64,000 bases of DNA from Siniperca chuatsi (lineage: Eukaryota > Chordata > Actinopteri > Centrarchiformes > Sinipercidae), in the NCBI RefSeq assembly GCF_020085105.1, contig NC_058052.1, positions 14,026,233 through 14,090,232 of the forward strand, in the 5' to 3' direction. The notes under the pieces are model-generated. The model made no database searches, was not told the DNA's origin, and saw only the letters and a list, made by a program, of their open reading frames with translations. This document shows, piece by piece, positions 35,301 through 46,597 of this stretch. The position numbers were made by a program, and so were the translations under genes. How positions within the stretch are numbered: the first letter of the stretch is position 1; the number at the start of each line of letters is the position of its first letter.

Positions 35301-38177
35301 ACATTAACGTGTGTGCTCGTATGTGTGTTCTGTTTATTGTACCTTGTGGTTGTAGAAGTGTCCGTTGATTGAGAACCTGTGTGTGCGCAAGCGCTGCAAG
35401 TCTCTGGCAGTGTGTGTTCTTGACCGCCTCTGAACCCGCATGAAGGAAGCATCACTCCTGGTCCTCAGCAGCTGAGGAGAATCCTCTTCCTCCTGACCGC
35501 CGACATCACCACCTCAGGGATGCACGTAAACAGAAACACACCACTCTTACTGCGTGCATCAGATGGTGCCTATTTTTATATACGTCAGCAGCTATGTGTG
35601 GCAGTTACACTGAAAGGGAGTTACAAAACATTTGCAGATAGTTTTATGATTTTATGTTTTTTTTTTCCAGATTTCTTTACTTTTAGCTTTCATTGTCTGT
35701 GACCCATAATTTTGATCATCACATATACACAACAACAGGCTCTTCTCTCTGCTGTGGTCAAGGAGGTACTATCGCTGCCTCAAGGCCAAAACAGAGAGGA
35801 TGAGGAGGAGTTTCTTCCCTCAGGCCATTCGGGTCCTGAACCTGTGACTTTACACATAGATATAATTCATAATTATATTATATTATATTATATTATATTA
35901 TATTATATTATATTATATTATTATAATACCTATAATACCTGCCATACATCACTGTCATACTAATGTCATCTTATATTGCATATATTATTATGTGCTTGTT
36001 TCATTGTTTCACAGTTTTTTTTTCTGAAACTCATAACTCAACTCATTTAAACTCATTCTGATTTTCTTGATTATTGTTTCACTTTCATTTATTTTGAACC
36101 CTATTGTCTATCCAGATCTATTTATGTATCTATTTGTTAGTTGTTCTGGAGCTAGGCACCTAAGAATTTCACTATGTGTTGTAATGTGTATGATTGTGTA
36201 TGTGACAATAAAATTAGATGTGTTTGGAGGACAACATGTCAGTTTAAAAAAATAAAACTAACTGAATAAACAATAGGTTGATTTAATTAGTTCAAATAAC
36301 TAATGAACACAACTTGATCTATATGGCCACTTCACAGCATTTTTGAGGGTTAAAAACTAACCATTGTCCAGATACTACATCAGTGTCCCCGTTAAAAAAA
36401 GCCCTTCTATACTCTCTAAGCCAAAGCAGTGTTGGTTCTCCTTACCTATTTCATCTCATTTATAGAATTTGACCAATGTTTAAGACAAATTGAGAAAAAA
36501 TTTATAGCCAATATCTTATGCCGATTTTCACTGTTGTTAAAATATTTTCTGAAGAATCCTTTTACTATCAAGTGTATGAATGTGTCTGTATCCAACAAAA
36601 ATACATGCCCTGCTCCATCACATGTTAGGCCCATCAGTTTTTTTCACTTCAAGATTACAAGCTATATTTTAACTTTATTGCAATATACACACTATAAATA
36701 TCCTCTTTTGCTCTCAACTTAAGATCTTTAGTGTATAAGTTACTGGTAGGTACAGAATGATCTGTTCTGTCTGATCTGTTCTAATCTGTTTCAGCATGTC
36801 CAGCAGGTGTGTGTGAGAGAGAATGACTGCACGTGTATGTTACTCACTAGCTGGTCCAGTTTCTCCGTCCAGTGAATTATTGTTACACTCCGCTGATAAC
36901 TGCTTTTCCACAGCAGATCTATCGTTTCTGTAGAAAGACAGAGGATATGTGTGTTTACTGTATGTTAACATTCATAACACTCTTTACAGTATACAATTCT
37001 TAAAATGCAACCTGGTGTTGCCAAAAACATAAACAAACCATTTAGCAGATCTTAATTCAAGGTCTACTTACTAGATTTTTTTGAGAGCTTTCAATTGCAT
37101 CTCACAGTCTTTACTGAGATGCGGTCCTGGAAAAAGCTAGTGGGTGGACCTTGAGTTAAAAGAATGACATTTTGGAAAATATGTTTATTCGCTTTCTTGC
37201 AGATAAAATCAATACCACTATATTTAGTCAGTTAAATATGAAGCTACAGCTAGGAGACAGTTAGCTTAGCTTAAATACTGGAAGCAGGGGGAAAACAGCT
37301 ATCTCCCTAATTAATATGTTATTTCTTGTTTGTTTGTTGCTAGTAGGCAGATTTTTTTAAACCTTTGGACAGAGCCTGGCTAGCTGTTTCCCCTCACTTC
37401 CAGTGTTTATGCTAAGCTAAGCTAACTGTCTCCTGGCTGACAGACACTTGTCAAGAAAGCAAATAAGTGTATCTCCCAAGACAATATCGTCAAACTACTG
37501 TTTCCAAAGTCAAAGATAAACTTTCACATCATGCAGGTAATTAAAGATATTAGACCTGTAGTTAATGTGGTTTATCACTGGTATATTTAAATTTTCGGAC
37601 ACTATATTTCCTAAAAATACTGTCCTTTATATTGAAAAGTCCATATCTTTTTTCATGTAAGACACAAGAGTGAAGAAGACAACTTAAATCTCCTCCTCTA
37701 TATCATTGACTATGGCTGCAACTAACGATTCATTTTTATTATAGATAAATCGGCCATCTGCAATAATTTTCTTCTTCATATTATATATTTCACCTTTTTA
37801 GACTGTTTGTTGTGCTGCTGTAACATGTAAATTTACCCTTATATTTTATCGTATACAGCAACATCATGTACTACACTGGTTTCCTCAGTTTCCTTAACTA
37901 AATAATACAGGGTGGGGATACTGGTAAACAAAGAGGTGAGTTGTTAGACTTTCTCTGCTATTGTGTGAGAAGTCCCTGTTGACAGTGTTGTAGTTACAAG
38001 GCCCACATCTGTTTGTTCAGCACATGATGGCAACTGTGTTTCGATCAGGTCGTCGTACCGGTTGAGACGGAATCTTTCATTGTCATCGTACATCTGAAGT
38101 CTGATTGGGCGGCGTAGACCCCAGTAGATGTTCAGCAACCCCTCGAGGATGAGCTCTCCATCCTCCTACACACACAT

Positions 38178-38229
<52 letters not shown>

Positions 38230-40094
38230 ATAACAATAATTATTCAGCACTCATGGTCAGAGAGGATATCCTGCTGGCCGCCCGCCACAGCGACTCAATA
38301 TCAGGTGTACGTGCAGGAACAGTCGCTCACAGCTACAGGGTGAACCCTCTCATCTTGGAGAAACCCCGTCAGGGTTGACCCACCCTTTATTACACAAGGG
38401 TGAAGTCACGTCTTAAAAGGCAGCAATAATGAGAACAGAAGCACGACTGCTTTGGGTCACGTATGCGCAGGGGGAGGCGTTATTGATTTCACAAAACTGA
38501 AACTCTAAATTTAGAAGAAATTGCTGCATATGTTCTGAATGCAGAGGAAAAAAAACAGTATCTGTCCCCTTGTTTAAGATTGTTACAGTTGGCTTTTAAA
38601 TGTAAAACCAAAACCACAAATTAAAAATATAGCTCTCTAACATGTTGGACTGAATGGTGTTTTTTGTGCATATATTACAATTGAACGAGCATTACATCAA
38701 ATATTAGACCACAGTCACAACTGTGAGTGTTGTAGTCTCAGAGCAGATACTCTTGTCAGTTTCCTTTGTCCAAAACAGCTTGTTATATCATCACTATATC
38801 TAATTTGATTTGATACCCCAGAATACAATGCAGATCTTTTAACCCATATTCTGCTGGTGGAAAAGAAAATCAATTTGTCACAGAGGTTTTAACACCAGAG
38901 TAAAACAGATTAGAGTTAAAAGGAGAACATTTCAGTAATTTTCAGTCTGATCAGTTGATACCAGTTGAAAGTTTGTGGTTAACCTGTAGCATTTTTGGTT
39001 AAGTAAAAATTATTTGTAAACACATAAATAAATGGAAATATACATCAGGGAAAGTGTTGACCTTTAATTTAAATCAAAATGATTTAGATCTAATTAGAAA
39101 TGATATAAATCGTGATAATTTTAATTAGTCCCCTGTAGTAGATAACATACTTTATTTAGGATATATATTAGTGTATATAGGTTTATATATACATAATGTA
39201 CAGTATATAGGATTTAGTAGTATTTAGAAGTTGATCTTGCACCAGGCCTTCACTAAAACAGGAAGGCAGTTTCTAGATGCTTTTTGATTGTTTTTTGATT
39301 TAAACAATTAAAAGGCATCTAGAAACTGAGGAAAACTGATCAAAAATTTAGGTTGTAGGTAAAACAGTTTAAGATTTAGGCAGAAATGCTGTAAAGTGCT
39401 CCTGTCATCTCTAAGCATGTGACCACTGAGGACACACACACTGAAAGCAGTTCAGAATCAGAATGAGAAATACTTTATTGATCCCCGAGGGGAAACTCTT
39501 TCGTTACAGCTGCTCACTATCATGTCAGTGCACACAGGAATAGAAGTACTAATAGAATAGAAATAGAAATAGAAATAGTAATAAAATAAGTCCACAACCA
39601 ACAAGTTGACCAGATGATCTCAGACTGCTGTAGGAGCCACGTGATTTGTTGGTGTTAGACGCAAACAGCTTATGGAGTTAAACTAATTATCCATGCTGGC
39701 TGGGCCTCTACATGTATGCCTCACATGTTTAGACTGTAAATGGTTTAAAATGTTTTTTACTTTATACTTCTAATCGTTATATCCTAATTGTACAGCGGTG
39801 GGACCAAAAGGAGGCTTGTCAGTGAGAAATGTGCAAATTGCTGAAAGAATAACAATACTGGCGATGAACGCAGTCCATTTTTAGTACCATTTTTAGATGG
39901 ATAACAATCATTTTAATACAGAAATGTCAGAGACTGGAGAGAAGAAGCAGAAAGTGGGTTTTTGGAGGTGAGAAAGATTGCTCCCAGGGCTTCATTGTTT
40001 CTGGAATATAAACATTCAGAGCAGCTGCACCACTGAACCTCCCTAACCCACCACTCCTGCCTGTTTCCTGAACAGGCATGCACACACCCTCACA

Positions 40095-40132
<38 letters not shown>

Positions 40133-42452
40133 AGTAAGGTCAGCAGAGCTATTTTTGGAAGTAGCGGTTAATCGCTCTGCTTCAGCGTGCCTCTATAAAG
40201 CCTGGATACACGCTCCAGTCCAGTTATACTCAACTGAGTAGACTAGACATCACTCTGTTTCACTCTGCGTGTGAAACCTACAACTCAAGCATCAAAGGTG
40301 AGTGTGCTTCTTCTTCTTTTTGTTCATTATCAGCTATTCTTTATTTCTACGAGTTGATTTTAAAGGAATTGTAGCAACGATACATATTTTACATTAGAAA
40401 AGAGACATAGAAGATGAAAAACACAAATTATGAAATAGAGTTTACTGTTCGACAGCAATTATAACATTGTTTCTTAATTGTAATTCACACTATACTACTA
40501 ATACCCTTCTTTACTACTAGTAAAGAAGGGTATGTACAGCTATCAGTTTAACTATTAAAGCTATTAAATAGCAAAAGGCTAAAAGACAGTAGGCAAAACA
40601 GCAAATGCAGATACACAACCACTGTGGCTGATTTTTTAGCAGCACAGTGACAGGCCCTTATTAAAAACAGAAAATTAAAATCCCTACATTTGTTTTATAG
40701 TTTTATTTATTTTATGTCATTGAAGTCTGTAGACAAAGTCTAACTATTTTATTTTTCATCTCCCGCTGCAGCATGAAACGCAGGCAGTTGTTGCTCTTTC
40801 TGCCTCTCTTACCCACCATTACTGAGACGCTCGAGGACTTGCCTGTCCATCCCTCATCCACCCAATCTATGCAGAGCTCCCAGTCTCTAGAGGACTACAT
40901 GACCAGTATCCAGGCCCTCGCCCGCCCTGTTGAGGCCCCAGGCTGCGGCCCCGTCAGACACCAGACGTCCCCCTGGCTGCGGCACTTCTCAAAGGGTCAG
41001 ATTAAGCTCTCTGTCTCAGCCTCACTTCCTTGCGGGTCTCCCCACACACTAAGGACTTCCAGGCCTTACAGTCTGAGTCTAAACAGCAAAGAGGATTTTT
41101 CTCTCAAGATGGGCAGAGAAAAAGACTTCATGGGCAAAGACCCCGTAGACTGGCTGTTTGGACAGATAAGGACTTGAAGAGAGTTGTGGGAAGCACAGAA
41201 GGCACTTTGGTGGAGTATCTCATAATCAAAAATGGCTGGAAGAACCTGCTCTGTTTAGGAAGATGAAAACAATGCAATGTATGATGGGACTTATTATGAT
41301 GGCTGGACAAAGACAAAATCACCTAAAGGCTTGTGAGAAAAGTGAAGATCTATTTATTTCTATGCACTGAGGACTCAAGTCTACATGTTTACGGTATTCA
41401 ATATTTTGTAAAGATGTAAAGGATATAGTTTCTAATAAAATACAAAAATAATAATGTATTTATTCTTTGCTGTTTCTAAAGTTACATTACATCTCAAATC
41501 CAGTTGAAAATAGAGCTGAAGTGATTAATCAGGCAGAAAATTATTTGCAACAGTTTCAACAATTGTTTAATCCTTCAAGTCATTTATCAAGCAAAGCAAA
41601 AATGCCAAACATTTTCTGGTTCTAGCTTTTCAAATTTGCTGATAATACTTTCATACTTTTACTTAAGTGAGATTATAAATGCAGGACTTGAAGTATTTTA
41701 AGTGTTGTTTTGATACTTCTACTTAAGTAAAGGATCTGAATACTTCTTCTACCGCTGCTCCAGACCAAGCCTCAAATCTAACAAAAACTCAGCATCCAAC
41801 TGCCATTTAGTAGTAATCAGTGGTGCTACAGTGGTGGCCTTTTAAACTAAACAGTACCAGATACAGCCATTAGAGGGAGCTGCATGCACATAGATTGATG
41901 TTTGAGGTTATTACAGTGGACAAGTACAGGCAAATACATTCAACCTCTCCTGTGTTTTACAGAGCCCAGTGTTGACTGACTAAAATCTTTTGACTACATT
42001 ATGAACAGATTATTTAGTAGCAGGGGGGTTTAGAGGTTAAAATGACATTCCTTTAACCAGAAGACCATGGTTTACAGCCCTTTCAGCACAAATCCACCAT
42101 GCTGAAGTGCCCTTCAGCAACACAGCTATCAATACCGGCTGCAGTAAGGCTGTTGCTCTGCAGTCTGAGCAGTGAAGGAGAAAATACCTCCTGCAATCAG
42201 CATCATCTACATTATTACAGCTAATACACATGTCAGAGCTTGTTTTCTCCTCAAAACTGGGTTAGTTTATTGTGGATGGAGCTGAACCTCCAAGTCAAAC
42301 CACCTGACATGTCCTCCCACAACATGACTAACACACATCACCTGACTACACCTGCAGAGCGTGATCATGATGTCATCTTTAAACAACAAATGCTTGTACT
42401 CTCTTCACACTTCTTCTTCACACAGAACGTATTTGCATCAGTCTGGATAATA

Positions 42453-42503
<51 letters not shown>

Positions 42504-44701
42504 TGATGGTGCATGTCTACGGCTGGTTTTCATCTAAACTCATTCACACAGTCACTGTATTTTCTAGAAATTCAGGAGTTCCCAAATTTTGGTTTTAGGC
42601 CAGCTTCCAACCCAAGAATGTCATTGCTGGTTAATGCTTTGTCCTGCATACCCACAAAAATATGATTCACTGTTGAGTAACCTTTGGCCTCACTCCATTA
42701 GCTCTAACAATGTTACTCGATCATGTCAAGCTGAAATTATTAGAGCAAGAGAATAGAGAATTTTACATAAAGGAGTTCTTCACCCATTTCAACATGATCA
42801 TGATCATATTGTGACATATGTTCAGTATATACAGCATTACAGTTGTCACCATGATATCACAGTGTATTTTTTGTAGGAAGGCTTTTTCACCACCACAAAT
42901 CCTGCCCTAAAAATACCGTAACAAAAAAGTTAATTTGGCAGCTGTTCTGAAGCTTTCGATCATATCATATGATCTTCATCAGCAGATGATGTTGTCCAGT
43001 TGTCACGGTACGGTTGATCTTCAAATTTCTGTTTTTCTGAGCACTTTAAGGACACTTCATCCATGTTGGTTTCAAAGTTGAGATTGAAATTTCATTCTTG
43101 ACATTGGAAAAAGCAATTAACAAACCAATTGATCCATTTAGTAGCTGTTCTGGAGCTTTAGATTGTATCACATGATCTTAAAATTGAATTTTGAACATCT
43201 ACAATCAAAAGAACTTTCAATCTAAAAAACGTTTCTGTAGATTCAAAATGTAATTCTAACTTTCATGGTTTCATGTCTTAGTTTTATTTCTCATAGTATG
43301 TTTTAGTAAAGATAATGATTCTAGGACTTCTGTCAAAATTTGTCATTCTTGCAACAGCTCGGCCTGCACTTACACTACCATGTAAGGTGCAGTTGGACTG
43401 AGTCGGAAAAGATGAACAGAGCCATCAAACAAGACAGTAAAACAACAAAATGTGATGTACTTTATGTACCTGTTACTTAGTATAAGAAACACAGAGATGA
43501 GACTTAACATAAACAAAGTGGTTCTTTAAAGACACTACAAGCAGAATTTACTGATGACACATAGTGGGTACTGTTTAATGCCAGTCATTCCAGACTACAA
43601 ACTAGTCATACGTTTCTTATGCGTAATCTTTACAAAGAGTAGAGTACATTTCCACCGGATACACTTAACAGTGGAACAAGAATAAACTTGTGATTTTTTT
43701 CAACAAAATGTTTAGCAGGATCCAGTTTCAGATCATCACTCAGATGATCAGATTGTGCTAGTATAGCTTTGCTTCTGCAGTAAAAATAGATTTTCTTTGC
43801 CAGCAAATGCAGCATTTCAGTCACACTAGACTGAACTAGCGATGTCGTCTTTGCACAATACATACAGAAATAGACTGCCCAATATCACCACATTTGGCAC
43901 AGTATGATGTAGGATTGAGTGATGTGCCCTAGCCCACAGTTCCCATCAAGTGTTCCTGACCCTAGACTGAACAGTTTTTTAATGTAATATATGTGGAATT
44001 TACACTATTAAAACAAAGTGTCTAAAAGGCTGCTATGATACTGTTACACAGCTTGTATTTGCTTTATTGGTAATCAAATTACCAATAAAGCAAATACAAA
44101 ATACAGGTAACTGTGAGTGCAGAAAGTAGTAGTAGTAGAACATAATCACACAGAAAGCAACATATACTGTAGAATCACCTGTGTTCACTGCAGTAGTCTC
44201 TTTTTACAGCTTTAGAAATATATATTCATTATTATTCTACAAGTCTGGACTGAATCTATTTAGCTTTAGTTAGTGAAGCAACATGTTTTGTTTGAATTAC
44301 TGACTCACATTTTCAGCAAAGTTAAAAGATGACACACTGTTAAAATCCCACATTAAAGCTTCAGAGGACCTAAAACAAGTTATAGTGGTGTAATGCAATG
44401 TGTTGAGTCATTCTCTATAATGTGGCATTATAATGAGTAGAATTCTGTTTAATATCTTTTCGTCAAATATTAATGTTGTAAAAATGACCCTTTTAAGAGG
44501 TCCAAGCTATTGTATCCTTATTTTTGGTATAATGTTATGTCAATATTGTGATATCAGTGGTCCCTCTATTATGCATGTGTATGTTGCCTGTACCCATATT
44601 ATGTATGTTACTGTGGGGGATTTTCCCCAGAGTGAGACAATGTAGTGGGTCTGGCTCAGGGGACAAAAATGAGGGACAGATCATGACCACCCTGCCCTGC
44701 A

Positions 44702-44772
<71 letters not shown>

Positions 44773-45789
44773 TTCTCAAAAACCTGCTAGTGAACATAAA
44801 GGGGAACTCCCAACCATAAAACCCATAGAATGATTATCAAACAAATAACCAAGCTCCTGCAAACAGTTCTACAGACACACCACAACAGCAAAACATTTAC
44901 TGTGGAAATACTTTGCTAAGTGGTTAGTGTACATGGCTAAAAATCTGAGATCCCTCCCTCCATTTTGAGGGAAGAGGGGGCTTTTTGTGGTTTGTCTGCC
45001 GCTTGGCATGTTGGGAAAAAAACCCAAGAATCGCAGTTCTGTGCTCAGCACTGCAGCCACATTGGAAGCTTATTTGGTCTCAGGTTTTTTGTCAAATCGT
45101 AGAAAAGGTTTCAGTCGTAGTCATCTGGACACTGTTTTCAGAATCAAGACGTTTCGGCTCCCATCCACAAGTCATTCTCAATTGATTCTCATTCACAATT
45201 GAGAATGACTTCCGGATGAGAGCCGAAACGTCTTGATTCTGAAAGCAGTGTCCAGATGACTACGACTGAAACCTTTTCTACGATAGAACACTCCTGGACG
45301 AATGAGGGACTACACCGTCTTGTTTTTTGTCAAAGTACATCCCAGTGGTGGTTTAAGGTAGTAAAGTGCTGGTTTAACTAGTTCCAGTTTTGGAATGTGT
45401 GCAACCCACACACACAGTTGAGCAATTGCCAATAACTCTCCCTGTTTATCTTTTTTTATTTCCGCCAGCACTGCGTCCTGTTAGGTGGTATGTCTGCGGC
45501 TGAGCCTTTCTTACCTCGCGAGTCCTCAGCTGGAAGTTTTTCCCTTCGTGGTAACAGTTGTAGGTCCTAAGCAGTGACAAAATGTCAGACCTGAATATAA
45601 ACACAAGACCACAAAGGGTAGATTAGCACTCATAGTTCTCAAACAATGCAAGCAATGATGAAATTTAATACATGTAATCATGATTTTACTTTATTGTATC
45701 TAATTACTGTGCAGTGAGGGAACTAAAAAGACTTACGTTGGTATAAGTTTCTCTTCACTGAGCTTCACATAGGTCTGACGCTCACCCAT
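32340..45789 (-). CDS. rassf4: Ras association domain family member 4
   Basis: Ten coding exons: 45737–45789, 45515–45590, 38059–38165 (donor uncertain), 36848–36927, 35343–35512, 34837–34938, 34697–34748, 34476–34597, 33421–33518 and 32340–32409. They sum to 930 nt, 309 residues (human 321). Near the start, [16 protein letters not shown] and [17 protein letters not shown] are hallmarks of RASSF2/4. Then comes a variable linker (85–140); [20 protein letters not shown] opens the Ras-association domain (about 150–250). A C-terminal SARAH coiled coil (about 256–303) contains [20 protein letters not shown]. The family binds active Ras and the MST/Hippo kinases as a tumour-suppressor scaffold. RASSF4 is chosen over RASSF2 because of the neighbours depp1 and tmem72. 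The 7.3-kb intron 2 holds depp1. The exon 3 donor is inferred from phase; a GTACGA site fits. Confidence 0.92.
35727..36215 (+). repeat. non-LTR retroelement 3' end in rassf4 intron 4
   Basis: The block ACAGAGAGGATGAGGAGGAG, TTCTTCCCTCAGGCCATTCG, GTCCTGAAC is a familiar 3' segment of teleost non-LTR elements. The end near 36160–36215 (GAATTTCACTATGTG through GTGACAATAAA) is the matching terminus. Between them is a TATTA run (35873–35926). Confidence 0.65.
35873..35926. repeat. (TATTA)n pentanucleotide microsatellite
   Basis: About ten near-perfect five-base units inside the retroelement 3' end. Confidence 0.9.
37150..37505. repeat. fold-back (MITE-like) element, copy 2, internally shortened
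   Basis: Shares ends and arms with the copy at 6592 (TTTATTCGCTTTCTTGC, AGTTAGCTTAGCTTA, GCTAAGCTAAGCTAAC, AAGAAAGCAAATAAG). It is less than half as long because the middle is missing. Lies in rassf4 intron 3. Confidence 0.75.
38170..38227. repeat. (CA)n microsatellite next to rassf4 exon 3
   Basis: CA run beginning within about ten bases of the exon 3 acceptor; on the minus strand it forms a TG-rich tract ending TGTGTGTAG. Confidence 0.95.
38230..40140. other. rassf4 intron 2, part left of depp1
   Basis: Mostly AT-rich. It holds a repeat at 39455–39585 and a CA run at 40098–40129. Nothing else recognised. Confidence 0.4.
39455..39585. repeat. TTTATTGATCCCCGAGGGG-family repeat, copy 2
   Basis: Matches 2232–2330 closely, including TGTCAGTGCACACAGGAATA. 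Confidence 0.65.
40149..40200 (+). promoter_or_regulatory. depp1: depp1 core promoter: CArG-like box and TATA box
   Basis: CTATTTTTGG (40149–40158) is close to an SRF/MEF2-type box, and TATAAAG lies at 40194–40200. The untranslated first exon would start about 25–30 bases later and ends at the AAAG|GTGAGT donor at 40297/40298. Confidence 0.6.
40773..41177 (+). CDS. depp1: DEPP1, autophagy/stress-response protein
   Basis: One coding exon, 134 residues, with the ATG one base after a CTGCAG acceptor at 40771. An untranslated exon (about 40225–40297) lies 0.5 kb upstream. Two blocks shared with mammalian DEPP1 are visible: [18 protein letters not shown] ... [15 protein letters not shown] near the start, and [10 protein letters not shown] near the end. 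The rest is Ser/Pro-rich and low in order. The protein is shorter than human DEPP1 (about 212 residues): it stops soon after the WLFG block. Mammalian DEPP1 is a FOXO- and progesterone-induced regulator of autophagy and peroxide handling. It lies on the opposite strand inside rassf4 intron 2; in human the two genes are neighbours. Confidence 0.85.
   Translation: MKRRQLLLFLPLLPTITETLEDLPVHPSSTQSMQSSQSLEDYMTSIQALARPVEAPGCGPVRHQTSPWLRHFSKGQIKLSVSASLPCGSPHTLRTSRPYSLSLNSKEDFSLKMGREKDFMGKDPVDWLFGQIRT
41434..41439 (+). other. depp1: depp1 polyadenylation signal
   Basis: AATAAA about 260 bases after the stop codon, in an A-rich setting. Confidence 0.6.
41640..41757. repeat. TACTTAAGTAAAAGTA-family repeat fragment, copy 2
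   Basis: ACTTTTACTTAAGTGAGATT and TACTTCTACTTAAGTAAAGG, the reverse-orientation head of the family at 10416. A shorter relic lies at 49383–49423. Confidence 0.6.
42461..42500. repeat. (TA)n microsatellite
   Basis: Pure TA run of about 20 units. Confidence 0.95.
42890..43200. repeat. pair of diverged direct repeats, Penelope-like
   Basis: GCAGCTGTTCTGAAGCTTTC with GATCATATCATATGATCTT at 42938–42975 recurs in altered form (GTAGCTGTTCTGGAGCTTTA, GTATCACATGATCTTA) at 43141–43180. The wording GATCATATGATnnGATCGAAAGC on the minus strand resembles a Penelope-type 3' module. Class tentative. Confidence 0.4.
44053..44099. repeat. perfect 22-bp inverted repeat, 3-base loop
   Basis: Arms TTGTATTTGCTTTATTGGTA-AT (44053–44074) and the exact complement (44078–44099) around CAA. 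Both arms contain an AATAAA word, one on each strand. Confidence 0.9.
44703..44769. repeat. (CA)n microsatellite
   Basis: Over 30 uninterrupted CA units. Confidence 0.97.
45088..45325. repeat. near-palindromic Penelope-like module, about 100-bp arms
   Basis: Left arm about 45096–45185 (CGTAGAAAAGGTTTCAGTCG onward) and right arm about 45196–45285 are reverse complements with few mismatches, around a short ATTGATTCTCATTCACAATT centre. The right flank (ATAGAACACTCCTGGACGAA, TGAGGGACTACAC) is shared with the pair at 22480. Confidence 0.75.
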
Positions 45790-46215
45790 TCTGACTAGAG
45801 CCCAGCTATGAGAAGACATAAAGAGTGTATTATTTTATCTCTTAAACACTGTATATAATCTTAACTTATGACTGATTCTCTATAAATGATGATGTGCATG
45901 TACAGATAACCTTAACTATTCCCAGAGAGAAAATTGGTTTGACCATTGATAAATAAAAAATATGCACATTAGTTTAATGTGCTGTCATGTTTCATTTTTG
46001 AGTCAATTGGGAGGATTGGATAGTTTTTTTTAAATCAAACGCTGCTGAACAAATGGCTCATGCGGTAAAAGCAGGGACAGGGAATTAGGAGAAATCACAT
46101 GGTGTTGTTGAAACAGAGCCAACGGACTGATAGAAGTATCACGTTGAGGCAAGGCTCAACAAAGCCTGGAAAACACGTCTTCTATCTCATTCAAGGATAA
46201 CTCCAGCGACTGTGG

Positions 46216-46238
46216 AAAGATTCAATAATTAGAAGAAG

Positions 46239-46268
<30 letters not shown>
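46216..46268. repeat. (GAA)n microsatellite
   Basis: About 17 AAG units, 330 bp upstream of the chemokine start codon and inside rassf4's likely 5' intron. Confidence 0.95.
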
Positions 46269-46270
<2 letters not shown>

Positions 46271-46481
46271 CTCAGTCATCTCACAGTTTCTAAAAAAAAC
46301 CAACAACCAGTCTGCAACACCAATGTCTTTTTTGTACAATAAATTAAATGCACAGTAAAAGAAAGGAAACCTATTAATCACTGTGTCCTTCAGGGTGTCA
46401 AGTCTATCCTGACAAAGCCAGAGGAATGGTGTCCCTGATCCCTGAATCCTGAGTCCAGATATTTAAAAAGGAAAGTGCCTT

Positions 46482-46546
46482 GGGGAATTTCCTGGTTTGG
46501 AAAGCCCAGCTCTGAGTGTGCAGGGGGGAGGAGCAAGAGTATAAAA
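46482..46546 (+). promoter_or_regulatory. chemokine promoter: NF-kB-type site and TATA box
   Basis: GGGGAATTTCC at 46482–46492 matches the kB consensus GGGRNNYYCC. TATAAAA lies at 46540–46546, about 52 bases before the ATG at 46598, so transcription should start near 46570. Spacing is typical of inflammatory chemokine promoters. Confidence 0.65.
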
Positions 46547-46597
46547 CAGCAACATGTGGCTCAGAGGCTCAGTTTTAACGCTCAGCTTGTCTCCAGT

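Larger units (their letters stand above)
41440..45514. other. rassf4 intron 2, part right of depp1
   Basis: Repeat-rich and non-coding. Contents: a TACTTAAGTA fragment (41640–41757), a (TA)n run (42461–42500), Penelope-like pieces (42890–43200), a perfect hairpin (44053–44099), a long CA run (44703–44769) and an inverted module (45088–45325). No additional exon seen. Confidence 0.5.

Noticed and set aside
38690-38880. Possible LINE fragment
   Set aside because: A few residues recall a zinc-type motif, but no adjoining reverse transcriptase sequence supports it.
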